Shown here: in pieces, positions 11,253 through 22,351 of the stretch | Layout of the letters: every line of letters starts with the position of its first letter | Position numbering within the stretch: position 1 is the stretch's first letter | NCBI GenBank assembly: GCA_027475525.1 | Contig: JAMWFC010000089.1 | Span: forward strand, 558,001-622,000 | Length of the DNA stretch: 64,000 nucleotides | Direction: 5' to 3' | Source of the DNA: Macrolepiota albuminosa | Taxonomy: Eukaryota; Basidiomycota; Agaricomycetes; Agaricales; Agaricaceae | The notes under the pieces: generated by a model | Database searches by the model: none | What the model was told of the DNA's origin: nothing | The model's input: the letters and a program-made list of their open reading frames with translations, nothing else | Program-made: the position numbers and the translations under genes

Positions 11253-13518
11253 TCATGCACCCGGCATCAACACGCTTAAATTCTTCTCCAACTCTGCCCA
11301 CTCCCTGCTGGCCACCGCCACTCGCTGCGGGGAGCGAGGTTCGAAGATGGCTGGGAATTTGAACGGCGGGTTACCAAGCTATGTAACCAGCACAACAATC
11401 AATTATGAATATCAAGCAGCAAGGAAATGGACCACTCACATCTAGACCACAGAATGACGCATCACTGTCGTCATATTCAAATGGCAGACCAGTATCAGGA
11501 TCAACTTTATTGGTAGCACGGATATTGAAAGTCCATAGCATTGTGGCGATATTTATCCACAGAGATCGCTCGGCAAACGGAATACCCGGACAAACTATAA
11601 GGCTAGTCAGACGCTAGACTGAATCAAATTGAGATGAGGATACTAGCCACGTCGACCAAAACCAAAGGCACTCGTCTCGTAATCTGGCTTCAGCTGGCCT
11701 TCAGAGTCGAGATACCGTTCAGGCATGAATCTATCCTCATCCTTGAACTTTGACCGGTCATGTTCAATTGCCCTGAGGAGTTTAGCTCATTTGTAATCAC
11801 TTACGAGTGTTCTCTTACCATGTAACTGCAAATATGAGGCTACCCTTGGGGATAAAATACGTTTGGCCATTATGCTCAATTGTGTCCTCAGCAGTTGACA
11901 AATGGGGGATGCCAGCCCGAACTATGCTTACAAGTCAGTCTCAAAATGCATTTGCGTGACGTATGAACATGCCTGTAGGGCGCCAGCGGAGAGTCTCTGC
12001 GAATATTCCAATGTAAAATGTTTCCCAAGATAGAAAAGAAAGTGGTTAAATTCCAAGGACGCACCCCGAACGATAGCTTCTATATAGGGAAGGAAGGGGG
12101 TCGATCCTTGAAAGATGGCAAGCGATCAGGCCCTACGACACTGTCGATCTCTCTTTGTGCTGCGACAATCCAATCAGGATAACGGATGCAAGCGGGGACA
12201 AAGGTTTCCAGGGCTGTTATGGACTGTAGACGAATAAGAAAGAAGAGCAAAAAGAATGTCTACAGTGTATCTACCGTTTCAATGGCGGCCTGTATTTATG
12301 TTAGCTACGAAGTTTGGCTATATTTCGATAAATTACGTACCACGGAAAATTGTCTCATCATACGACGCTGATCCTCTTCAGGTTTGTCATCATTTACAAA
12401 GGTGCAGGCCCATCTGTTAAGGTAAATTTGCCAAATTGTCCAGAGCAAGAGAAAACGGACTTGCGTATCCATGCCAGCAGCTTTGCACCTCATAGCATGA
12501 TCAATGAGTTTTTCGTAGATTGCATCCATCCGTTCCTGATATGACCGTGCACGATTCCGCCATGGCATCGGACCAGGTAACAAGTCCAGGAAGGGGAAGA
12601 AGTTAGTGATACTGGCAGTAGGAGATGCGAGATCGGCTAGCTCATCAATGGTCTACTGGCAAGTGATGATTGCGACGGTCTACAGGTAACCCTAGATTGT
12701 ACTCACGAAAAGAATCTGCCTAAGTTCAGGTTCGTGCCCTGTTGGACAGTGAAATCCAAATGCTGCTGTAAGTACGGTACTTGATATAGCTCTGGGGAAG
12801 TTTGATGAGGTTTTCAAATCCTCCCACAGGAACAAACAGCTACCTTTCAATGTGGTGATGCCAGTTTTTCCCGCCATCGTCGAGCAGATGCTGCACATTT
12901 AGTATGGCTTCGAATCATTGAAGCAATTCTGTCTTCCCAGTTTTGACGACAGACATGATGTGGTTTGTAAGTTTGCGGCCTATAGCGTACTCGTCACTAA
13001 AAGCCCAGATATCATTCAGAGGATCAACGTGATTGCGCTGAATCACCATTCATCAGGAACTAGGTGGCAATGGAACGAACAGGGACTGACGACGTAGTGA
13101 AGACTTGGTCGCGATGAATTCTTGGCCGAGTGCTTTTCAAGCAGAGTCTTTGCCACATCCATATTACCAATCAAAATAACGGTCTCCGAGAGAGTTCGAT
13201 GAGGACAATGGTGAGTTTACACAAATTGCGAAATCTTACAAAGCCTGCCAAGTTCAATGACACCAAACCCCCATATTTTTCGAGGAGGGTCCTGAAATAG
13301 GTTGCAAGATGCTGTGGTGTCCCATTGATTCCGTAATTCAGCTTAAGTGAGAACAGAGAGCGTACCCTTCTGGGTACTTGTAGGAGGTTCCCAAAAAGCG
13401 GAATTCCAGTCGGGCCCGGTGGTAAGACACGGTCGCGATAAGATCTGCGCCGTGCATACAGCCCGAGGACAACGAGAATGATACTGATAATTGCAGCAGT
13501 CAATCGACTGACGAGCAT
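11253..13518 (-). pseudogene. Cytochrome P450, nearly complete, two disabling lesions
   Basis: A class II fungal microsomal P450 of roughly 500 residues split by about ten introns. It has a membrane anchor (MLVSRLTAAIISIILVVLGL), the proline hinge PPGPTGIPLFGNL, then LLEKYGGLVSLNLAGF, VDPLNDIWAFSDEYA, PTGHEPELRQILF, LLPGPMPWRNRARS, AAIET in helix I, ETLRWRP with the helix-K ExxR, the PERF-equivalent FMPERYLD, and FGFGRRVCPGIPFAERS with the heme cysteine. It ends EWAELEKNLSVLMPGA before TGA at 11253. Two lesions are visible: TGA replaces an expected Arg codon after KTGKTELLQ (12915-12917), and one base is missing near 12090 before YIEAIVR. Two introns need GC donors (before the heme Cys and after RWRP). 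Unless these are sequencing errors the gene is dead. Substrate unknown; terpenoid oxidation is only suggested by nearby terpene synthases. Confidence 0.85.
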
Positions 13519-16500
13519 TCTGATGGCGTAAACAGGCCCAGATAATGGGCAATACCAAGTGTCACAGTAGAGAGAGCCCAGCGCAACGAACCATAGGTAT
13601 ATATAGATTCCGCTTAACAGAACCATGATGGGAATAATTATATCTGTCATCAAAAGCAACATAGATATGGAGACATCTGCTACCCACTGGTTCAGAATAC
13701 CGCAACCGTAGACATATGTTCAAGTCCGTGTCCGAGGATCTTTTGTCTCGGGACGCAAATACTTTGTAGTAATTCGAAATCTCTAAGGCCGTAGGCCGGA
13801 CGCGGATCGTAAGAATTAAATTATTTCCTATAAGACTGATTTCCATGTCACGGCAAAGCCGACAAGATGGAACAAATCAGTTCTTGGAGATAGGAAATAT
13901 TTCTCGGTTCCTAAAGAAAGTATCCTTTTCGACTGCGAGTTGGCGTTCCTCGTCAAATCAGTATTCCGATCAAATCACTATCAGTATTCCAATCAGATCA
14001 CTGTCAGTATTCCGATCAGAATGTGCGAAGTGGCTCTAGATGCCTGTATTTGGGAAACACGTTGCGCTCCACTGCCCAGTGCCTTGTTGATTGCGGATGA
14101 AGTCATCATAGGAATATGTGTTGTGTGGCTAGTGCCTGGAACGATCTTTATGCTTCCAAAAGATGGTAGAAAACACTTCAGCACCACAGCAGACATTGCA
14201 GTCGCAAGATCTCTTAGGCATGATGAGAGAGGATGTATTGGGGAGAAGCAAGTGGGAGACACGTTGCGCTGCACTGCCACCATGCAGTAATCGAATCTAA
14301 ATTTAGTGTGTCTGGGTTTTCGGCAGAATGTCAGATCGTATCAGAAATTGTAACTATTTTTCCTTTCTGCCGAGCACTGCCAAATCCCTTGATGGCAGTG
14401 TGCTCATACTACTGGCTCGTCGATTCATAGTTTGGGGTGCGTTTTTGAGGTGAGTCCCCCTTCGTCTACAGTTTTTGACGGATGCTTACGATTTTCGGCA
14501 TCATTTAAGGGTATATTACGGGGACTTAGTTACTTTATTGTTTTATTGACTGCCTCAGATCGAGGCAGACGGATCAATGGGAGATGTTTAACACCCTTGA
14601 CTGAAGCGTTGAACTGTTGGCCTCCTCGACACCATCATCATAATTCATTTCTGTATCTTCATCTATATGTACTAAATCGTGTACTATCATCCCATTTAGG
14701 AAGCAATGTCTGGGTTTATCATATTGGCTTCAAGGTACATCTACTATTGCAGCATCAGGCATCAATGTGTAAAGTCGGCGTCGACTAAGGCATTTTCGAA
14801 TCAGGCTATTGGGTACAGTGAGAAACAGAAAGTTTGGTAAACTAAACCGACTTGCCAAACAACGAATGGACAAAACAAATATCCAAATAGGCGCTTGAAT
14901 CAGCGGCCAATGGTGGAAACGACGAGTTGATTTTGGGTACAGAAACTTGTGGAACTCCATAATACTAGAAAGTAAGCGTTAGCAATCGTACCACAGAAAC
15001 GCAACCTATAAGGGCTTACTGAATGGAAAAGGCTATCCATGAGTTCCTCCCTCTCGCAGCGAGGCATAGAAATGTGGCTTGGCGAGGTAGGAGTGATCGA
15101 AAGTGATGACGAACGTCGCAGGACAACGACAATTGTGACGATGGGATGTGTGGATCTTGAGTTACATAGTTTAAAAGGAAGTAAGAAGAAAGGGTATAAG
15201 AAAGAAAATGCGCGAATAAGACGGATGAAGGATAAAAGGGTTCACGCAAATCACACAATCACGCAAAAGTTTTGATTCTTGAGGTCTGGCGGAGAAATCA
15301 TGTCAGGAAATGAAGTAAACGATTCAAACTTGATTGAAATACCTTGATCTTGGAATTCAAACGACTTGCAACTTGAGAGCTTGAAGGTCTGAGTTGAAAC
15401 TTGAACGTGAGCCCTATACATAGATGACACGAGTGTGCAAAACTTGCCTTGAGGCACACAATATGTACAGGCAAGGGCACTTCGACGAAAGGGTCTCCAC
15501 AAGAGAAGTATATGCCATGGATGGCGTGGCAAGCTTCTATAAAACCTTACTATTAAAACATAGATCGGCGTCAAGAAAACGAGATGAACTCACATGCCAA
15601 TGCGTAAAGGTTATCGAGCATCAGTCAGTCAGTCTACAAGGAGATACATTCAGCTAAACGTAGACAATGGTCAATGACACTTACCAACTGAGCAGACGAC
15701 CAGTGTCGATGACGGAAGGATGCGCCTGCGTTCAAAGGCGTATCTCCACCTCATGATGGGAAGATAAAGAGGTAGCTGGGGCTGGGATGTGCGTATGGGT
15801 CAGACAAATGTCTGCCATAGGGACGTCGCTGGACATGCGAAAGAGGCGGTAGCAGGAAAGAACAACAGCATATTGGGGAATTGAACGAGAGAGGATGTGA
15901 AATTATATAGACAAGTTGGTTTGTGGGCGCTCCAAGACTCCGAATATTCTCCAGACAAACAAGGAACAAAAGAACAAAAGAACATACTAATCCGGAATAA
16001 TATGGAAGGCAAAAGAACAAATCACACACAGCCGGTGGCAAAGAAAACAACACGATGTCGCCGCATGACGTGCCATGACAGGTCAGCAGAGCAGCCACGA
16101 CAAGTGCTTGGCAGTCCCTGAACAGTCCTCGAATGCGGCCTATGGAATAGATATGGTGAATATAGATGAGACCGGCCAAGCCATGAGACATTTATTATAA
16201 CAATGCCTACGGACAAGTTGCGCCACGGTACATCCTGGGAAGAACATGCAAATTCATAACAATACGACATTTGAAAAGACAAAGCGGGACACCGAATACA
16301 AAACCGAGTGTGTCCATTATAACTGTGATACACACAGCCAATTGTTCCGATCCTCAAGAACAATCGGTATTATACCGCTCGCTGGTCCAAAACGCACGTC
16401 CCAGCTAGTAATAGTAACGTTTTGTTGCCGTTAATGCGAATCGCACGGATTCACGAATACCTAGCATGACGAAACGTGAGTGCACTCAATGCCCACCTCG

Positions 16501-16770
16501 AATGTACACAAGAGCTCACCAGCTTCAACAAATGCAATGGATCCAATCATACCCTTCCACGATATGCATGCGTTCTACGGCATCCTATTCAATAAAACAG
16601 CCGCAACACGATATACAAGCCGACAACTAATAATAAAATACAACGATACAACGATGAAAGCAAAGCGCTTTGAGATTACTTAGAAGATGAATGAGTAGGT
16701 GCAATGGCGAGTCAGTGCATGAAGACAATTTAGAAAGAAACACGGGCATCAACATATTCAGGGTGGGTTT
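13519..16770. other. 3.2-kb intergenic region, no confident gene
   Basis: A 23-bp tandem repeat with three copies (CAGTATTCCRATCARATCACT) lies at about 13959-14027. A second pair, ACACGTTGCGCTSCACTGCC, occurs near 14058 and 14262. Several short frames on the minus strand between 14730 and 16200 carry plausible splice sites, but I could not join them into a recognisable protein. An unrecognised small multi-exon gene on the minus strand remains possible. Confidence 0.4.
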
Positions 16771-18878
16771 CTAAAAATCGCCTAGATCGATCTCTATAGA
16801 GTCGATGATGCTTGCCTCAAAGGATTTGCCAGGCACACCAAGGGCCGGGACCGGGAGAGGAGGAAGAGGTGAAATCTGTCGAGAGTCAGACTGTCCTGCT
16901 GGCACGCCAACCGCAGGAGTTCCAGGTCTAGCAAGGACAGAAATTACGATGGGTGAACTGAAACAAGACAAAGATTGATGCGGAAGACAAACCTCGACGT
17001 AGGTGTAGCAATATCAAATACACGTGGCTTGATTTTGAGTCTTGCACTGGGATCAACCGGTGTGGATGTCCCAGATGCGACGAGTTTACGCTCTCGTCGC
17101 TTGCGCTCCGCCTCAGCGAGCTCTGCTTTACGCACGGCTTCCATGTTGGCCTTGCGATTGCGCTCATTCACTTTGGCCAGGAGGTCAACGGTTTCCTCCT
17201 TCTGGGTTTGTGAAGGTACCAGTTCGGCGAGTTTAGCATCAATTTCGGCAACTTCGTTAAAATCGTTTCGACGCTGAGCAAGAGTACGCGCTTGCATTAG
17301 GCGAGACTTCTCCATCGTCGCCGATATGGCAGTAGTTTTCTTATTAAGCTGGTTCTTTCGGGCCAGCATAGCGGTTATGTCGCCCTACAGATTCGCATGA
17401 GGCCGAGGTCGAGACGGGAAACGATGGCGATCACCTCCGTTATGGGCTGAGTAACCAACTTGGTCATCTCTGCAATCTTCTTTTCCAATTGCCGCTTGGT
17501 TGGGAGCTTGACATCTTCTGCACTGCATACTTTGGCAAGACGCTCAAATTCTTTCTATGGAAGATTTATGAGCACGATAGAAAGAAAGGAAACAAAGTAC
17601 GAACCGCTTGGAAAGATCCATTGGACACTTTGTCCATCGGGAAAGGTCTTACCGATTTCCCATGCATGAGTTCAAGGGTTTGGTCGGTCTGTTTATCGTT
17701 TATACGGTATGTCTTAACCGTATCGGCACCGATATCTTCAAGACTCGTCAACAGCGTAAGAAGGATGCCAACAAAAGTACCCACTCGCAATCTGACAGAT
17801 GCGATAAACGGGGGCACCATTCTCCTGACCAATGAGGTAGCGAACCCACGCGCCTGCCATCAGGTATCAGCAAAAAAGACAACGAGAAATAGAAAGAAAT
17901 CACTGTGGACATAATCCTGAAACCATGGCGCCATACAGTGTTTCGCCAGCAAATCTCGCGTTAGCCGGCATTTTTCGAGGTCCTCTATAGTGGCAGGTTG
18001 ATCATCGGGCGAGACTGGCTTGCTGAACATTTTGCGCTCTTTCTCTTCCTCTTGCTCATACTTGGATATCTGGCCATCTTCTGACTCATCGTCAGAGATC
18101 TCCATATCCATGGGTGAGGAAGAGCGGTCTCGTTTCGGAGATCCTCTTGTCTAAGATAAATGGGAGTCATCAAAAGCAAGATCGAGGAAAGGGGACGTTC
18201 ACATACCCGTTGCTTCTCGTCTTTGGCTTTCCGCCTTGCCTTCAGCTCATCCAGTTTGCGAGACTTTTCCTTTGTCGCACCACGAACAGTGTGCGCACCT
18301 GCATTCAAATGAAGTGAGAATGGGAGTGAGTCATGAAAGACGACGTACGTTTGGCAGCCTTTGACACTGCATCCGCATCCGCCCCACGTTGCTGCTGGTT
18401 ATACATCTGCGAGATCATACGCTGATCGTGCTTGCGCTGCTTCTCCTCAAGTCTCGAAGCAATAATATTCTCCCGTTCGATCTCGTTCATCTCCATGAGA
18501 CTATTCATATCCATGAGTGACGGTTGAGGAGAAGACAAAGCCATGCTTCAGCCAAACAGGCGACGCTGGATTATAAAGGGGTGATGCGACGGAGCATGCT
18601 TACCGGAGTCTGTCCTCCTCGTCGATGAACTTGCCCTCGAGAGGATACGACTCATCCTCCTCTCCCTCTTCACTCTCCGGTCCCTCGCCTTCAGAATCAG
18701 ACATTCTGAAAGATCCGCAGCTCGGCATAAAATGGAGCTTGACCAAAATTGAATGGCGCGCTTACTCTGCCTTCCTCTTTTTGGACGACGACGCCTTGGA
18801 AGAGTTTTGCGACCTCTTGCGCTTCTTGTCGACACCGGCGAGAGCGAGGAGCTCATCTTCGAGCTCTAGGTCGGACAT
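16771..18878 (-). CDS. rtf1: RNA polymerase-associated protein Rtf1 (Paf1 complex, Plus3 domain)
   Basis: Rtf1 links the Paf1 complex to elongating RNA polymerase II and supports H2B ubiquitination and H3K4/K79 methylation in the nucleus. The start ATG at 18878 gives MSDLELEDELLALAGVDKKR followed by a Ser/Lys-rich tail, an acidic exon (SEEGEEDESYPLEGKFIDEE), a coiled region (MEMNEIERENIIASRLEEKQ) and GATKEKSRKLDELKARRKAK. The Plus3 domain follows: SDDESEDGQISKYEQEEEKE, TIEDLEKCRLTRDLLAKHCM, APWF, then DIGADTVKTYRINDKQTDQT, LELMHGKSVRPFPMDKVSNG. The C-terminal coil is MLARKNQLNKKTTAISATME, SRLMQARTLAQRRNDFNEVA. It ends DSIEIDLGDF before TAG at 16771. About nine short introns; no disruptions seen, length (about 570-600 aa) normal for fungi. 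Exon limits were inferred from splice sites. Confidence 0.93.
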
Positions 18879-20733
18879 GATGGTCAATTGAAGGAGGCCA
18901 ATAAACTGAACAATGTCGGCCGTTCTCCCGGAAATGCGTATTCCCACGCCACTGATCCTATTTTTCGAAAGTTTTTCGCCGAGCAAACGCTGTGCAAAAT
19001 GGCTTACGCTATGATAATCAATATATATTGTTGGATAGTCAGCTTTCCCAACCTTGTCCATTATCCAATGAGATATCAGCCACCCAGCAACTGAGTGATT
19101 TTTCCAACCATGGGGCACTCAAGTCAGAGTTCCGATCTAGAAGGCTCACGGAACACGGCGGAACTAATTAATTATAATCAGTCTCGGATTTTAGACTGAA
19201 TTTTCCCAGTCTCGACTGAATATTGACACGATGTTGGTGATCAAGGCATGGGTCAGTGTCTATATTATCATGATATATCCCTATTTGCGGCTCTGTAAAT
19301 CTCACATAACCTATACGAGCGCGGTCTCATACAATCTATCCTGCGCTCGTATCAGTAGTTGATTCGATCCACTCTTACCATAGGCTCGATGCCTAGAAAA
19401 GCCTTTCGTGTAACGGATTCGCGTACAATTTGAATGGTTCGTTTTACCGGCTACTCGTGAGAGCCTTGGTCCGTCATCCGGGGAAGAGGGCTGCAATATG
19501 GGTACGAAAAATGCATTACAGGCATTACCGAATGATATGCAACACATTACCAAGACTGGGTTTCCGAAACACATAATTTAATGACCTCTTGACGCTAGGC
19601 CGAAGTAAACAAGAAGAGGACGCTCATTATGAATAGATACGCCCCTGTCTTAAGGGTCAATGGAATGTAAACTGTTCCCTAATCGAAGGCTAACTGAATC
19701 GTATTAGCGCCGACAGCCGACGGTGCCTGGTTTAGCTCCGACTGGAGTGCTGGTTATGCTAATTGTGTCGTCTCTATTGGCTCTTGTTAACCCCAGAGGA
19801 AAATGTATCATGATTCTACTGTAAGTATGGAGTAAATAATGCATTACTCTGTCTACATCTGGTGATCAGTGACCTGGACTTTAAATCTTTGATGTCACTT
19901 GAGGAACACTCATGCATGAAGATGGAATACAAACTTCAGATACTCTTAGGCCAAGCTGTACGTTTTGCAAATGCTTGTCACTGCTTAGTCGAACCGCCGA
20001 CTGCACAGTTATGACTATCGAAAGAACTCGAGCTCATGGGATGACGGCCCGATATTAATATCAATTCGGCGCGAATGAATGAATTAACCCTGTTTTTGTC
20101 GCCGGCAAGCCACAATACAGGCTCAGAGGCGGGGGGTAGAGTAATCTAAGTACGCTACGCCAGATGTGTGTGATGTTGTGCTTTCTCCTGATTTGCTTTG
20201 TATTTAGTAATTTGTGATAGAACTGTCCTCGCAGAATTCATGTGGCTTTTGTGACAGGCTTGGTTACGTCGCGAACCGTTCCAGACGGGTCATAGTTGGG
20301 TTGGGTGGTTTATCGGCGAGAATGGATTGTTGGTGGTGTGGCCTTAGAGTCGTATTGGAGGTGAATCGTTGGTCTGTGGCGTTCTATGACTGTTTCATAC
20401 TCTTAGCAGCTCGTGCCTGATCGGATGCGGCCTTGATTTGATCTTCCCGTCACGCTTGCCGTGGAACCAAGCGGAGTGGAAATGTCCATTGAAAAGATAC
20501 TACGACACGCGTCTTTGATGTTTCATCGTAGTCAGCCAAAGCTTCTCTCCCGCGTTTCAAGGGACACCGCCGACGTGCCATAACTTGTGGTACTTCGTCC
20601 GACTCAAACGGTTGTCGGAGCGGAGCTTAATGATAATGTGACCAGTTCGTGACGTCCGACCTGAAGGGGTTGTTTGAGCTTCAGGATAGTCTATGAATAC
20701 CCTTATTACTGACCCAACTACTCTGCTGCACGA
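18879..20733. other. Intergenic region with one dispersed repeat
   Basis: No gene is recognised in this 1.85-kb stretch. At about 20071-20150 there is GAATGAATGAATTAACCCTG followed by a CGCCGGCAAGCCACAATACA-containing segment and AGGCGGGGGGTAGAG, related to another copy at about 31838-31920. The 18879-19100 part holds the Rtf1 promoter. Confidence 0.5.
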
Positions 20734-21971
20734 ATGTATTCAACAACACTGAACCACTGCCATGAAAAAGAAGCCTTTCCTCCATTTGTCGAGACTCTTC
20801 AAGCAATCGAGTCTTTCTTGCCTATAAAGCTCCAAAAACCTCGCATTGGGATCGTTTGTGGATCTGGGCTGAGTGGTCTAGTGGACTCGTTTAGAGAGGT
20901 TGTGATAGTTCCTTATGATAAGCTTCCTGGTTTCGCTAAGAGTACTGGTGAGTGTGTGACCTTTGGGAACTAACGTGTCTATGGCTAATAGCATGCTACG
21001 ATAAGTGCCGGGGCATAGAAGCGCTCTTGCCTTTGGACTATTGGGCTCTGGGAATGGTGTACCAGCCGTTGCGATGCTTGGCCGTGTGGGTTTCAACGAA
21101 TATTTCTCATACTGTTGCTAAAAGCAGTGTCATATCCAGTTGCATGCTTACGAAGGACATTCATTTCCGATTGTCACATACCCGATTAGAGTCATGGCGA
21201 GACTCGGTGTGAAAAATGTCATCAGTATGTACGCGTCCCGACCTCACCACATAATAACCAATCTGGCTCCTTGAATGCAGTCACCAACGCGGCTGGATCG
21301 CTCAATCCCAAGGTCCCAGTAGGAACAAGTACGTCGCATCAACACAATCAAGTATGGTACCTCATTTTTCTCTAGTCGTAGTAATCCAAGACCACCTCGC
21401 TCTCCCAAATCTAACAGGCATGAACCCACTTCTGGGCCCACAAATCTCGCCAGCCCACCCCCGTTTCCTCCCCCTCTCAGACGCCTACTCCCCCTCTCTA
21501 CGCCGCCTTGTCTTCCTCTCCGCACACAGACTTTCCCTCGAGCGCAGTGCGCTCGCAGAAGGTATCTACGCGTGGGTCGGCGGCCCGACGTACGAGACGC
21601 CCGCGGAGGGCAGGCTCCTCCGGTCTGCGGGCGCCGACGTGGTGGGCATGAGCACCGTACCTGAGGTTGTGGTCGCCCGAGAAGAGGGTATGAACGTCGT
21701 CGTTTTGAGCTTGGTGACGAATTTCGTGGTAATCCCTGATACGTATCGGAGTATCAGGGACGAAGTCGAGCAAGAGGTAAGAATTCCGTTTGTCTCCTAT
21801 CACTTCTCGCTAAAATCTTCTTAGCTTGCAGGCAAGCCTGTGGAGTTGCCCCAAATGGCAACAGTATCGCACGAAGAGGTGCTAGCGATAGGAAAGGAGA
21901 AAGCTGAGGTCATGAAGAAGCTCGTCGAGAGTATCGTCGAGATGATACCCACTGTGGCTGACTTGCAGTAG
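20734..21971 (+). CDS. Purine nucleoside phosphorylase
   Basis: Trimeric-type PNP (PNP/MTAP phosphorylase family), cytosolic, splitting (deoxy)inosine and guanosine with phosphate to base plus ribose-1-phosphate in purine salvage. Six exons: 20734-20947, 21006-21084, 21140-21224, 21281-21328, 21376-21776 and 21825-21971. The N-terminus has the phosphate-binding GIVCGSGLSGLVDSF and the YDKLPGF loop. VPGHRSALAFGLLGSGNGVP leads to LHAYEGHSFP and NVIITNAAGSLNP. The large exon carries IQDHLALPNLTGMNPLLGP, EGIYAWVGGPTYETPAEGRL (purine-site Glu and the YE pair) and STVPEVVVAREEGMNVVVLS then LVTN (base-binding Asn). The end is ELPQMATVSHEEVLAIGKEK then a helix to DLQ-stop. All expected motifs are present, so it should be active. 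The TAG-ended second acceptor of intron 4 (21375) is preferred because it gives IVVIQDH. Confidence 0.95.
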
Positions 21972-22351
21972 GGAATAGCTGCAATTTCACATTTTTAGTT
22001 TCAAGTAGAAAGCACGTGTTGGCTATCGGGATATCTCTAGATATAGTACATACTAATGTAACTGCTATGTACTACAATGATATATATATCAATTCATACT
22101 TTTACAATTATAAACTAAATCCTATAGGTATGGGATATCTTGGGTATAATAAGAAGTCTGTATGGTAAAAATGTGACAGCTTTCGCTGAGGATGAAAAAG
22201 GTACATATGGGTATATAAGATATGAAGTGTCCTTAATCTGAGTGGTCGATCTGTCAAGGAAGCAAAAAGTAAACCGGTATATAGTAGGAGCATGGCATTC
22301 GGGCAATCATGGAGCGTGCAGCCCCGGGTAATAAAGCAGAACCGTGTAGAT
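21972..22351. other. Short convergent intergenic region
   Basis: This AT-rich spacer lies between the 3' ends of the PNP gene and the minus-strand membrane-protein gene. ATATATATC runs near 22080 and TATGTACT words occur. It is presumably shared terminator sequence; nothing else is seen. Confidence 0.5.

Noticed and set aside
14730..16200. Minus-strand multi-exon gene between the P450 and Rtf1
   Set aside because: Several frames and splice-like sites exist but no combination gave a recognisable or clearly protein-like product, so no gene is called.
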